Positions 13,225-21,664 of a stretch of DNA of 51,229 nucleotides are shown one piece after another. A program made the position numbers and the translations under genes. Position 1 is the first letter of the stretch, and each line of letters starts with the position of its first letter. The notes beneath the pieces were generated by a model, which made no database searches, was not told the origin of the DNA, and saw nothing but the letters and a program-made list of their open reading frames with translations. The DNA comes from a virus. The DNA lies in IMG/VR virus record IMGVR_UViG_3300043496_000117, positions 1-51,229 of that record; one strand, written 5' to 3'.

Positions 13225-14096
13225 GGATCACCTCCGGTCAGCGTTGCGAACAGACCGGCGTTGCCGCCAGCGGTCGCCGTGTAGGTCACGTAGACGCCGT
13301 GTTGCAGAATGCTCCTGCCTTCTACCGACGGCACCGCGGCGTGCGACATCGTCTTGACGTACTTGCCTGACGTGTACGGCGTCGAGCACGCAGCATTGGC
13401 TCCGATGCTGACGGAGTTCTGGTACAGGATCGGCGTCAGATTGCAGTTCGCGTTCGACGTCGCCATGAACTGTCCGTAGACGACCAGCACATCATCGGCA
13501 AACCCGACTATGAATACCGTGTTCAGGATCGTATAGGCGGCCACGGAAACACTGACACCGTTGGCGACAGCGAATGCCACGCTGCGGCGGCGGTTGAACC
13601 ATGAGCGCGTGTGCCGGTAGGTGTAGTCGTCGTGAAACGATGGATTGTTCGGCGCTGCACCGGACGCCTCGATGATGCCGACCAGTGTCTGCGCGTCGTC
13701 ACCGGAGCGAACTTCGGTGCCGACATTGCCAGCTACGGTCGACATGACGTGCCCGGTGCGGGAGAAGCTCAGCTGCATTCCGGCGGTCGGGTGCATGAAA
13801 GCGTAGACGAACCACTGGCCGGGGCTGATCGCGCCCATGACCTTGTCGACATAGCAGGCGTTGGCGACCGCGCTGACACCGGCAGCCGGGATCTTGTAGA
13901 TCCAGCCGCCGATTTTGATCTCGTCACCGTTGCGCGGCAACAGCATCATGGTGTTCGAATTCGCTTGGCCCGGCGGCAGCTGCATCCGCCCACAATGCGG
14001 TGCGCGGTCCGCCTTGGTCGGCGTCCACTTGACGCCGTCCCACATCCATTTTTGAAAATGCTGTCCCGCGACCGGGCTGGAGGGAAACGCCAGCAC
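13218..14096 (-). CDS. tail/adsorption protein, paralogue A
   Basis: 292 aa, GTG start. It begins MLAFPSSPVAGQHF, then WMWDGVKWTPTKAD, the N-terminal motif also seen in the fibre genes of this window (FPAAP-x-GQ-x2 ... W-x-G-x-GW). The middle shares YAFMHPTAGMQL, GNVGTEVRSGDDAQTLVGI and HTRSWFNRR with the following gene, and the C-terminal halves diverge. It looks like a distal tail or receptor-binding protein whose variable end faces the receptor (inference). Its stop TAG overlaps the start of its paralogue by 7 nt. Confidence 0.7.
   Translation of the reverse strand: MLAFPSSPVAGQHFQKWMWDGVKWTPTKADRAPHCGRMQLPPGQANSNTMMLLPRNGDEIKIGGWIYKIPAAGVSAVANACYVDKVMGAISPGQWFVYAFMHPTAGMQLSFSRTGHVMSTVAGNVGTEVRSGDDAQTLVGIIEASGAAPNNPSFHDDYTYRHTRSWFNRRRSVAFAVANGVSVSVAAYTILNTVFIVGFADDVLVVYGQFMATSNANCNLTPILYQNSVSIGANAACSTPYTSGKYVKTMSHAAVPSVEGRSILQHGVYVTYTATAGGNAGLFATLTGGDPS
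13225..13235 (-). promoter_or_regulatory. 11-nt Shine-Dalgarno before an ATC codon
   Basis: The minus strand reads GGAGGTGATCC, complementary over all 11 nt to the 3' end of 16S rRNA (GGATCACCTCC). GGAGG ends 6 nt before the ATC at 13224-13222, a normal spacing. It overlaps the last codons of the upstream paralogue. Such unusual length may make up for the rare start codon. Confidence 0.7.
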
Positions 14097-14097
14097 G

Positions 14098-14355
14098 TCA
14101 GTCGCTCATCGCATCTGCCAGCCGCTGCTCCAGCACGGCGATCTGCGCCTGCATCGCCGACTTGATCCCGTTGATGGTATCAGGTGATAGCAGCAGGTCG
14201 GCGCTGTTGACCGAGACCTCCGCCGCCGGAAATGCTTCCGCTGCGGTGGTGACGTGCATGATGGTGATGCGGCCGCTGTTCGACAGCAACTCCACGGCCT
14301 GCCGCAGCCCTCGCATATCGGTCTCGGCCATGACGGCGGCGTTCAAATTCGACAT
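14098..14355 (-). CDS. small helical protein after the collagen-like fibre
   Basis: 85 aa, ATG 3 nt after the fibre stop, with weak ribosome-site sequence. Two helical segments (residues 5-25 and 60-85, the latter a heptad pattern MQAQIAVLEQRLADAM) flank a strand-rich middle. It may assist fibre assembly, as small proteins just downstream of fibre genes often do. Unproven. Confidence 0.6.
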   Translation of the reverse strand: MSNLNAAVMAETDMRGLRQAVELLSNSGRITIMHVTTAAEAFPAAEVSVNSADLLLSPDTINGIKSAMQAQIAVLEQRLADAMSD

Positions 14356-14358
14356 CGT

Positions 14359-15645
14359 TTATCCACTGTTGGCGGCAACCCAGACGTTGCTCATGTAGAC
14401 GTACAGCTGGCAGCCGACGGTGTCGAACCACAGCGATTGCGCGGTCGGCGCTGGCGGCGGCGTGTCGCTCTGGATCACGCTGACACCGGCCGGGCCTTGC
14501 GCGCCCGCCGGTCCCTGCACGCCCTGAATACCCTGCGGTCCCTGCGATCCGGGCGGCCCCGGCACCGTCGAGGCCGGGCCGGTCGGACCCTGTGCGCCAG
14601 CGTCACCAGTGTCGCCCTTGGGACCAGCCGGGCCTGCCGGGCCGGGTACGGTTGAATCAGCGCCGGTCGGGCCGGGTACGCCCTGATCGCCCTTCGCGCC
14701 CTGAACGCCCTGAACGCCCTGATCGCCCTTGACGCCCTGCGGACCTTGCGGGCCGACGGTGCCCTGCGGTCCCTCCGCGCCGGGCGGGCCTTGGATCGAG
14801 CCGCCGGAGACCCACGCCGTGCCATCCCAGATGTGCAGGCTGTCGTCGGCCTGAACGATGTAGGCGTCACCTTGCGTGTTGCCGGTGGGCGGCAGATCGC
14901 CCACCGTCGGCACCGATCCCTGCATGGTGACGCCGGTGCCGGTCGATCCCTGCGGACCCACCGGACCCTGCACGCCCTGCGGGCCTTCGGTGCCGGTGTC
15001 GCCCTTCGGTCCTTGGGTACCTTGGATGCCCTGATCGCCTTTGACGCCTTGCGGACCCTGCGCGCCGGTGGTGCCCTGCGGTCCCTGTAGGCCGGTGTCG
15101 CCTTTGGGACCGGCCGGGCCGGGCACGGTCGAGGCCGCGCCGGTGTCGCCCTTGTCGCCCTTGGCACCCTGCGGCCCTTGCGGGCCGGGCACGGTCGAAG
15201 CCGCGCCCTGCGGGCCGACTGGACCCTGAATACCCTGCGGGCCTGCCGGGCCGGGCACCGTGGAGGCAGCGCCGGTGTCGCCCTTGGGACCGGCGGGGCC
15301 AGCCGGGCCTGCGGGACCAGCCGGACCCGGAACGGTGCTGCCGGGGCCTGCGGGGCCTGCTGGGCCGGGCGGGCCTTGCGGGCCAGTTGGGCCGGGCGGA
15401 CCCTGTTCACCGCTTCCGGGGAGCGCGTCGGTGCCTAGAATGCCGTTCCGCAGCCACAGGGGCGTCTGCACCGTGACGGCTTCGGACGCGCCGCGGTCGG
15501 TCTGGCTGCGGCCGACCAGCGTCCGGCCATCGGTGACGATGGCCATCTGGTCGTTGTAGTTGGTAAAGATCGACCGCTGGATCGGTGCGCCGGTCTCCGG
15601 GTCTTTGGTCGCCCGGTCGAGCGGGTAGACTTCAGGTGCCGCCAT
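14359..15645 (-). CDS. collagen-like tail fibre
   Basis: 428 aa from the ATG at 15645 (TGATG overlap with the previous gene, AAGGAAG upstream). Residues 1-75 form a head domain that should attach to the tail. Then come two long blocks of Gly-x-y triplets rich in GPAGP, GPQGP and KGD, interrupted by one folded insert ([19 protein letters not shown] ... WDGTAWV). The end is a small domain with [20 protein letters not shown]. Phage collagen-like repeats form rigid triple helices in fibres. The KGD/KGE triplets may add charge contacts. Confidence 0.85.
   Translation of the reverse strand: MAAPEVYPLDRATKDPETGAPIQRSIFTNYNDQMAIVTDGRTLVGRSQTDRGASEAVTVQTPLWLRNGILGTDALPGSGEQGPPGPTGPQGPPGPAGPAGPGSTVPGPAGPAGPAGPAGPKGDTGAASTVPGPAGPQGIQGPVGPQGAASTVPGPQGPQGAKGDKGDTGAASTVPGPAGPKGDTGLQGPQGTTGAQGPQGVKGDQGIQGTQGPKGDTGTEGPQGVQGPVGPQGSTGTGVTMQGSVPTVGDLPPTGNTQGDAYIVQADDSLHIWDGTAWVSGGSIQGPPGAEGPQGTVGPQGPQGVKGDQGVQGVQGAKGDQGVPGPTGADSTVPGPAGPAGPKGDTGDAGAQGPTGPASTVPGPPGSQGPQGIQGVQGPAGAQGPAGVSVIQSDTPPPAPTAQSLWFDTVGCQLYVYMSNVWVAANSG
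14487..15411 (-). repeat. Gly-x-y collagen-like coding repeat
   Basis: Two blocks of imperfect 9-nt periodic DNA (about 15411-14946 and 14790-14487) encode Gly-x-y triplets, separated by a non-repeat insert of about 50 codons. Many near-identical units such as GPAGPAGP and GPQGPQG make the tract prone to length change by slippage or recombination. Confidence 0.85.
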
Positions 15646-15836
15646 CAAACTTCCTTGTCGCGGATCAGCTTGACCACGGCGGTCTCGGTCTTAACGAGGT
15701 GTATCAATCCGGCCTCAAAGCGTTCCAGCGCCTTGTCTGGCGTGGAGACGTCCTTCACCAGCACGCTGAACAGGTGGATGAACTGCGCCCTGACGGCTTC
15801 GTCGAGGGCGTCATCAAAATCACGACCGTGGCTCAT
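15645..15836 (-). CDS. small helical protein
   Basis: 63 aa, ATG 4 nt inside the end of the endolysin gene. Acidic helical N-terminus ([17 protein letters not shown]), with a second helix near [12 protein letters not shown] and a basic end. It lies between endolysin and collagen-like fibre. No membrane segment, so not a holin. Unknown. Confidence 0.6.
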   Translation of the reverse strand: MSHGRDFDDALDEAVRAQFIHLFSVLVKDVSTPDKALERFEAGLIHLVKTETAVVKLIRDKEV

Positions 15837-16909
15837 CCCTTGGTGCCGACCTGTTCACCGTTGACGTAGATCAAGACCTCGCCGGAGACCTCGATGTCGA
15901 CCCGCGGGATCGGCCGCGCTGGCGGCGTCCAAGTGATCGGCGGCCGACCTTCGCCGTCTTCACCCTCGTCGCCTTCGACACCGCTCAACACCAGCGCCAT
16001 CACGTCGATGATACCAACAAAATTCTCCGTGTAGGCATCAGCGTCGGCTTCACTGTCCACGAAGCAGGTCTCGATCAGGATGCTTTTTTCCTGCGTTGCA
16101 TTTAAAAAATGCAAATCGCCCCTGTGCTTGCCGCCGCGGTCGATCAGATCGCCGCCTTCGGCAATCGCCGCCGACATGGTGCTGGCCAGTTCAGGCTGCG
16201 TTACGTAGAGCACCTCGACACCGCGCGGAGCATCGGTCTGCTCAAAGGCGTTGAAATGGACTGAGATGTCCAAGTCGTGCGGCCCTTGGGCGTTGTGAAA
16301 ATCCGTGATGCGATTGAGATTTTCTGACTGGGTTTTGGAAACGTCGTCGTGGTAAGTGATCACCTCGACGCCGCGCTTGCGCAGTTCGACCGCCAGCGCG
16401 TTGACCACCTTGCGCGCCTCGTCGACCTCATCGAGGATCCCTGATGCGCCGCGCACGTACAGGCCGTGGCCGCTTGAGATCACGATTCGTTCGTATGCCA
16501 TGGAAGCTTCCTCCAGATCGGCCGGGTAGATCACCTCGACCTCGTCATCAGTGTCGATGCCCAGTGCCGCCATCAGGCCGGGGCTGATATCAGCGACCCG
16601 GTCGGTGTCTTCATGCGGACCCCAATCCGCCGGGTAGGCGAGCGTGAACCGGCCGGTCGTAGGCGACCGGACCATCGCCATGTTCTCCAGCAGCGACGGT
16701 TTGGGATAGACGTCGTAGTCCCAGCGGCAGGCGATGTACATTTGCTCCGGGTCGAGCCTTCGGGCGAGTCCCGAAGTCCCGGCGGGCTGTTCATCCAAGA
16801 ACAGGTGCGGCGCGTCGGAGACGTCGTAGATAAAAGCCAAGCCTTCAGACGGTGAGACCCCGGTATCGTCAGGTCCACCGAACCATGAAACCTTACCTCG
16901 GAGGCGCAT
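15833..16909 (-). CDS. endolysin: N-acetylmuramoyl-L-alanine amidase
   Basis: 358 aa. The C-terminal half is an Amidase_3 domain: IVISSGHG with His148, Glu161 or Glu164 in DEVDEAR, DISVHFNA with His218, and SILIETCFVDSE with Glu280, which are the zinc ligands and catalytic Glu of this family. Residues 1-130 form a separate domain (GKVSWFGGPDDTGV, YIACRWDY, YPADWGPHEDTDRVADISPGLMAALGI) that looks like a double-psi beta-barrel and may bind peptidoglycan. The C-terminal tail is acidic and Pro-rich. It would cut the stem-peptide amide bond at lysis. It overlaps the membrane-protein gene upstream by 17 nt. Confidence 0.85.
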   Translation of the reverse strand: MRLRGKVSWFGGPDDTGVSPSEGLAFIYDVSDAPHLFLDEQPAGTSGLARRLDPEQMYIACRWDYDVYPKPSLLENMAMVRSPTTGRFTLAYPADWGPHEDTDRVADISPGLMAALGIDTDDEVEVIYPADLEEASMAYERIVISSGHGLYVRGASGILDEVDEARKVVNALAVELRKRGVEVITYHDDVSKTQSENLNRITDFHNAQGPHDLDISVHFNAFEQTDAPRGVEVLYVTQPELASTMSAAIAEGGDLIDRGGKHRGDLHFLNATQEKSILIETCFVDSEADADAYTENFVGIIDVMALVLSGVEGDEGEDGEGRPPITWTPPARPIPRVDIEVSGEVLIYVNGEQVGTKG

Positions 16910-17327
16910 TCTGCTTCTCCTTGTCTTCGGCTTCCTTGCGTCTGAACTCGGTGATCTCTTCGGCCAGCGTTCTGAGGCGCTGGCACATGGCGGTTAACCC
17001 GGCATCGTTCACCACCTCCGGCGCGCGTAGTCCCAGCAGCTTCTCGTTGCGGTCATCCAGTCCATAGACGATGAAGACGCTGTGCCGGGTCTGTGAGCCG
17101 TAGCGCGTCCCTTCCAGCACTAGGCACGGGACGTGCTGCTCCAAGATGATTGCCGATGTCATGAACTCACGCCGGAACGCGGCATCACTCATGAAACGGT
17201 AGGCGAAGTAGGCCGGAATCGCGATGACGACGATCAGAAACAGGATCAGTACGTTGGTCAGGCTGAACGTGCGTACAACACTGAACGCGCGCTCAAGCAC
17301 GCCGCCTCGCGGCTCTTCCGGTGCCAT
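16893..17327 (-). CDS. membrane protein next to endolysin (holin- or spanin-like)
   Basis: 144 aa with one strong transmembrane helix (about residues 22-46, SLTNVLILFLIVVIAIPAYF), a short N-terminal cytoplasmic end, a soluble domain of about 100 aa and a final charged coiled-coil helix (LRTLAEEITEFRRKEAEDKEKQ). A single N-terminal anchor with a periplasmic coiled coil resembles an inner-membrane spanin, though the middle domain is larger than usual. A pinholin-like role is less likely. Position directly before the endolysin supports a lysis function. Confidence 0.55.
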   Translation of the reverse strand: MAPEEPRGGVLERAFSVVRTFSLTNVLILFLIVVIAIPAYFAYRFMSDAAFRREFMTSAIILEQHVPCLVLEGTRYGSQTRHSVFIVYGLDDRNEKLLGLRAPEVVNDAGLTAMCQRLRTLAEEITEFRRKEAEDKEKQNAPPR

Positions 17328-17332
17328 TTCAT

Positions 17333-17542
17333 CTACGCAGGCTGTTTGACGTCAGTCGGGCTGCTAGCGCCTTCAGGCCACAGACCCGCCGACCCAATCC
17401 GCGGCGGCGGCACCGTGGCGATGTTGAACGGTGCGTGGCCTTCTATCACCGGCTTCGCCCACTCACGCAAAGCATCGATATCCGCCTGCATTGCCGCCAG
17501 CTGCGTCTGCACTTGAGCCAGCTGTTCTTCTACGGTTGCCAT
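17333..17542 (-). CDS. small coiled-coil protein
   Basis: 69 aa from the ATG at 17542 preceded by GGAG. The longer upstream frame is rejected. Residues 2-27 form a clean coiled coil (VEEQLAQVQTQLAAMQADI), then a Pro-rich tail. It may trimerise with, or help fold, the beta-helix protein encoded just upstream. Function unknown. Confidence 0.65.
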   Translation of the reverse strand: MATVEEQLAQVQTQLAAMQADIDALREWAKPVIEGHAPFNIATVPPPRIGSAGLWPEGASSPTDVKQPA

Positions 17543-17556
17543 TTCTCGTCTCCTTG

Positions 17557-18870
17557 CTAGCCGATGAACTGACCACCGGAACTGATCGTGCCCGGCAGGT
17601 TGCCGGGGATAGTTGCGCCAGCCGCATATACCACGGAGTTGCCTCCGCAAGAATATTGCGATCCGGTGACGTTGACGTTGTTCGACGGCGACCACTGCAC
17701 CACCGTCAGGAACTGCGCGATGATGGTCGCCGCGAAGTTGACGTTGTTCACTGTCCACTGATGCGGCGTCATCGCCCCTTCGTCGACCACGGTGGCGTTA
17801 CTGCACGCGATCAAGGCAGCTGCCTGTCCGATGCCGTTGAATGTTAGACGTCCGCCCATGTAGATACGGCCGGACGCTTCGATGGCACCGAGTTCAGGCC
17901 CGGTCGCCATCTGCTGGAAGATCGAGTGCCGCACCTGAACCAGAGAGTTCTCGTTGCCGAGACCCCAGTTGAAGCCGCCCTGATCGATCTGGAACGTGAC
18001 GCCCTGCACCATCACCTTCGCGCAGTCGGTGATGTAGCAGGCGTAGGACTTGCCATTGAGATAGCGCGTCCCTGCCAGCCGGTAGGCCGCCGGATTGTTG
18101 ATGTCCCCGGTGATGATCATGGTGATCGCCGAGTACGCCAGCCGCGCCGTCTCGTAGGTGCCCGGAATACCAAGCCTGAAGTGAATGGCAAAGCTGGGCG
18201 TCTGCGCATAGCGCGAGCCGATGGCAGCGAACGCACCGTTGATGGTGCGGAACGCTTTGGCCGCCGTGTTCTCGGTGCCGTCTCCGGTCGAGTCGTTGCC
18301 GTCAGTGCGCACCCACGCATCGACCGTGCCGTAGGCAACCATCGGCACCTGAGAGGCGACGAGACCGACAACGTAGAACGCGCCCTGCCAGTAGCTGATG
18401 ATCAGCGGCTTGCCTGCGCGCATATCCAAGAACTGCAAGTTCTGCCCATCGTTGCGAAGGATCGGCACCCAGCCCTTGTTGTCGATGTTGATGCGCGACA
18501 CACCTTGGTTGTTCACCGCAGGAATGATGACCAACGTGAGGTAGTCGTTGTAGCGCGTCAGCGTCGGGTTCATCGCCATGATGTAGTCGAACGGTCCGCC
18601 GCTGGCGTAGCTCCCGACCGGAAGACCACGCTGGATGATGTAGCGAACTGCACGTTCGACATTGTCCAGATTGACGCACTGATACTGAACCTCACCTTTC
18701 ATGATGAGATTCATCTGCTCCGCCAACATCGCGTTGGCGGCGGCAGGATCAAACCGTGGCTGACAGCGCGAGGTCGAATACCACAGTTCATTGCACCCCG
18801 CGGTGTCGACGTCGGGGAGCGAGTTTTTGGCTTCCCCCGGAGGGACGCCTGAGTCAGGGAACATTGCCAT
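17557..18870 (-). CDS. tailspike-like protein with beta-helix-type repeats
   Basis: 437 aa. Residues 1-180 form an N-terminal region with a helical hairpin and the pattern WVPILRNDGQNLQFLDMRAGKPL. From about 185 the sequence AWVRTDGNDSTGDGTENTAAKAFRTINGAFAAI marks the usual entry to a pectate-lyase-like right-handed beta-helix in phage tailspikes, and the rest is short strands with Asn/Gly turns. No catalytic residues can be named. It could recognise or cut a surface polysaccharide (family-based inference). Confidence 0.75.
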   Translation of the reverse strand: MAMFPDSGVPPGEAKNSLPDVDTAGCNELWYSTSRCQPRFDPAAANAMLAEQMNLIMKGEVQYQCVNLDNVERAVRYIIQRGLPVGSYASGGPFDYIMAMNPTLTRYNDYLTLVIIPAVNNQGVSRINIDNKGWVPILRNDGQNLQFLDMRAGKPLIISYWQGAFYVVGLVASQVPMVAYGTVDAWVRTDGNDSTGDGTENTAAKAFRTINGAFAAIGSRYAQTPSFAIHFRLGIPGTYETARLAYSAITMIITGDINNPAAYRLAGTRYLNGKSYACYITDCAKVMVQGVTFQIDQGGFNWGLGNENSLVQVRHSIFQQMATGPELGAIEASGRIYMGGRLTFNGIGQAAALIACSNATVVDEGAMTPHQWTVNNVNFAATIIAQFLTVVQWSPSNNVNVTGSQYSCGGNSVVYAAGATIPGNLPGTISSGGQFIG

Positions 18871-18873
18871 AGG

Positions 18874-20364
18874 TTACGTCCTCTTCACGGCTTCAAGTGA
18901 TTCAACCCGCGCCGCCAATTCCTTGACGGCGTTGATCAGTGCGTAGACTAGCGGATCCATTCCAAAAACGCGCAGATCATTGACGGCGTTGCCGTCGATA
19001 TACCCTGCGCGTTTGCTCACCAATTCAGGCATCGACGCTTCGATGTCCTGCGCGACGAGGCCGACGAACTCCTTGCCTTCAACTGCTACCACACGGCCAA
19101 GCGAGTTGGAGTACGGCACCGTTTGCGGTGGCGGTTCGCCTTCGCCGCGCCACGCCGGATCGTTCGGCACGTCAAATGTGTCGTTGCCCTTGAGCTTGTA
19201 ACGAATCGGATTCAGCGTCTTGATCTGCTCAAGCCCGGCGGTGTACTCGCCCAGCACCGTCTTGATGCGTGCATCGGAGGTGATGTACCAAGTGTTCGAT
19301 CCCGGCTTGTAGGCACCGTCGTAGCCGTGAAACAGACTGGACCCGCTGTCCCAGTATGTGTGGTTCGTGCCGCCGTTGGTGCCGCAGATAAGGTGAACAT
19401 TGCCGCCACTGTCGGCATGAAGCGAAGCACCGTTGCTGGTGCTGAGATAGTAAAGATAAAACAAGGTGCCCAGCGTCATCTGGATGTTGGTGGCTTGACC
19501 TGTAAACAGATTGCCGTTGTTGACGTTCATTCCTGATTGAGCATACAGGACACCGTTCGAGATCAGACTGCCGCCGACCGTCAGCCCGGCAGCCATGGCC
19601 GATCCGCCGCTGGTGACGTTGAAGCCGCCAGCGATGTTGGCCCCGCCGCTGGTGACGTTGAGCGACTGCGCCGTCAGCGCATTGTTGATGTTGACGACAC
19701 CGGAGAATGTCGCCGCGCCCATCGCTATCAGGCCGGTCGAACGTGCGATCTGAAACGGAGAGCCGAGACCTGCGCCTGCATCATCATAACGGTACAGGAA
19801 GAAATCGCTTCCGGCATTGCTGCCAGTCTCCGCATTACCCCCTACCGCAAAACTCCAGCGCGTCAAACCGTTTCTGGTGAACGCGAGATTGTCGTTGTAT
19901 CCGGCCGCGCTGCCATCGTAATCCAGCACCAGCGAAGATTCTTTGCCGGAGCTAATCCACACCCGGCCGCGAAATTTGCTTTCGCCCGTGGCGCGGTTGA
20001 TGCGCAACGGCTCGTCGACAAACACGCCAGCATCGTCGTAACGCTGGATCGAGAAATTGCTGCCGGTGTTGCCGCCGCCCTCCGGGTCGCTGCCACCGAG
20101 TACAGCACGCCATCGCACTGAAGCGCCGTTGGCACCGGCTATCATGCTTGGTGCAGCACCGATCTTGCTGATCACCAGATTGCCCGTCATCGTATCGCCG
20201 GTGACGTTTACAAAGCGACCGTCGCTTTCGACCTTGTTGTAGGCATCGACCGTACTGTCCGGCGTCAGCGGCTTCACGGTCCAGCCTTGGCCGTTCCACA
20301 CATAGGTGAAGCCGACGGCGTCGAACTCCTGACCTATGGTCGGGGCGGCGGGGAAATCAATCAC
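18874..20364 (-). CDS. tail fibre with C-terminal S74 chaperone (copy 1)
   Basis: 496 aa, GTG start overlapping the previous stop. It has an N-terminal attachment motif (FPAAPTIGQEFDAVGFTYVWNG), then GDTMTGNLVI-type repeats and a Gly/Ser-rich shaft. At the end comes the S74 intramolecular chaperone: SDARIK, then YKLKGND, VGLVAQDIEASMPELV and a closing coiled coil (YALINAVKELAARVESLEA). In this family the fibre trimerises through the chaperone, which then cuts itself off just before the Ser of SDxRxK using a Ser/Lys pair. Both residues are present. Confidence 0.85.
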   Translation of the reverse strand: MIDFPAAPTIGQEFDAVGFTYVWNGQGWTVKPLTPDSTVDAYNKVESDGRFVNVTGDTMTGNLVISKIGAAPSMIAGANGASVRWRAVLGGSDPEGGGNTGSNFSIQRYDDAGVFVDEPLRINRATGESKFRGRVWISSGKESSLVLDYDGSAAGYNDNLAFTRNGLTRWSFAVGGNAETGSNAGSDFFLYRYDDAGAGLGSPFQIARSTGLIAMGAATFSGVVNINNALTAQSLNVTSGGANIAGGFNVTSGGSAMAAGLTVGGSLISNGVLYAQSGMNVNNGNLFTGQATNIQMTLGTLFYLYYLSTSNGASLHADSGGNVHLICGTNGGTNHTYWDSGSSLFHGYDGAYKPGSNTWYITSDARIKTVLGEYTAGLEQIKTLNPIRYKLKGNDTFDVPNDPAWRGEGEPPPQTVPYSNSLGRVVAVEGKEFVGLVAQDIEASMPELVSKRAGYIDGNAVNDLRVFGMDPLVYALINAVKELAARVESLEAVKRT

Positions 20365-20666
20365 GGCGCAGTTTCCTTCAGCGCGTTCTGGAATTCTTCC
20401 TGCGTCATCGGCGGCAAGCCTTCCAGCGCCCGCAGGCGGTTCTCATGTGCGAACATCAACGACGTGCCGGGCGGCGGCGTCAACGGTGCCATCACCGGAT
20501 CTGGCAGCCGCGCTGGCTCAGCGAACACGCCGCCGGTGTAGTGCCAGCCGATCTGCGCCTCGTCGTTCTGCACCCACATGTTGAAGTTGGGCCAGTCAGG
20601 CGGCATCGGCGTGTCGAACGTCGCACGATTGACGACCACGCCGTTTTCGATCTGACAGTAGATCAT
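20361..20666 (-). CDS. small fibre-associated protein
   Basis: 101 aa from the ATG at 20666, which overlaps the stop of the glycine-rich fibre (ATGA). A TTG at 20675 is less likely because it almost abuts GGAG. Strand-rich N-terminus (MIYCQIENGVVVNRATFD), Trp-rich middle, then Pro-rich linker and a helix. Likely a fibre-assembly or minor fibre component. The N-terminal pattern resembles small proteins found after tail-fibre genes. Confidence 0.65.
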   Translation of the reverse strand: MIYCQIENGVVVNRATFDTPMPPDWPNFNMWVQNDEAQIGWHYTGGVFAEPARLPDPVMAPLTPPPGTSLMFAHENRLRALEGLPPMTQEEFQNALKETAP

Positions 20667-21664
20667 GAACTGCAAAACTCCGTAACCATCACAAGACCCT
20701 GACCTCCGGTGCCACCAGTCAGATTGGAAGCGAGGTGGTAGGTGCTGGCGCAGCCGCCGCCCCCGCCCCAGCCAAGGGCGCTGTAGCCGTTGAAGCCTTG
20801 GCCGCCGTTGGTTTGTACTGCTCCAGCACCGCCGCCGAACGGTCCCGGCCCGCCGGAACCACTCCAGCTGACGATTGCGTTTGTCGTGACGGCGGGGTTG
20901 CCGAAGCCAGCCTCACCGGACTGCCCGGCATTAGTCAGATCACCTATTGCGCCCGTAAGATTTGCTCCGGGGCCGCCAAAAGCGAAATGCGGTGCGCCTG
21001 CGCCGCCGTTAGCTTTGCAAAGTGTGCCGACACTCGTAGCGCCGCCATTTGTGCCGTAGTACCCAGCGGCACCGACACCGGGAGCGCCTATGATGATAGG
21101 TTGCGATGCGCCGATCTCGGCCTTGGTCGCCAGCTTGCGCGAGTAGCCTCCGCCTCCGCCTCCGCCTCCGTTATTTAGATAATTTGCCTGCCCAGCAGCA
21201 CCTCCGCCGCCGCCGCCCGCGCCGATGCATTCGATCATGGCGAACAGCATCTTCGGATCCGGCACGTAGGTGCCGGACGCAGCGATCATCTTGAAGCGAA
21301 CGACGATGCCGCCCATGGTGTCGGCGTATTGCTTGGTCGCGGCATGCATCGGCGACGTTGGATCGGCATGCAGCGTCAGGAAGCCGGTCAGCAGGCCGCC
21401 AGCGAACGACAGCTTGGTGTCAGCATATTGTTTCGTCGCGGCTTGCAGCGGCGCAGCCGGATCGGCGGGCAGCACCAGCGGGCCGGTCATTGTATCGCCA
21501 GCGACGTCGACGAACTTGGCGTCACTCTCGATCTTGTTGTAGGCGTCGGCCGTGCTGTCCGGCTGCAACGGCTTCACAGTCCAACCCTGACCGTTCCACA
21601 CGTAGGTGAAACCGACAGCGTCGAACTCCTGACCGACAACCGGGGCCGCAGGAAAATCGATCAC
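20663..21664 (-). CDS. glycine-rich tail fibre
   Basis: 333 aa, GTG start overlapping the previous stop. It shares the N-terminal attachment motif and about 150 nt of similar DNA with copies 1 and 2 of the S74 fibres, then two HAATKQYADT-type repeats. Instead of an S74 domain it ends in a glycine-rich tip: ECIGAGGGGGGAAG, NNGGGGGGGGYSRK and many GGxG loops. Glycine-rich tips of packed polyglycine helices are known from receptor-binding adhesins of some phages. It is therefore the best receptor-tip candidate here (inference). Confidence 0.8.
   Translation of the reverse strand: MIDFPAAPVVGQEFDAVGFTYVWNGQGWTVKPLQPDSTADAYNKIESDAKFVDVAGDTMTGPLVLPADPAAPLQAATKQYADTKLSFAGGLLTGFLTLHADPTSPMHAATKQYADTMGGIVVRFKMIAASGTYVPDPKMLFAMIECIGAGGGGGGAAGQANYLNNGGGGGGGGYSRKLATKAEIGASQPIIIGAPGVGAAGYYGTNGGATSVGTLCKANGGAGAPHFAFGGPGANLTGAIGDLTNAGQSGEAGFGNPAVTTNAIVSWSGSGGPGPFGGGAGAVQTNGGQGFNGYSALGWGGGGGCASTYHLASNLTGGTGGQGLVMVTEFCSS

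Noticed and set aside
14475-15410. 311-codon alternative frame within the collagen-like gene
   Set aside because: It is the other reading of the same 9-nt periodic DNA, giving an Arg/Pro/Ala-rich product without sense.
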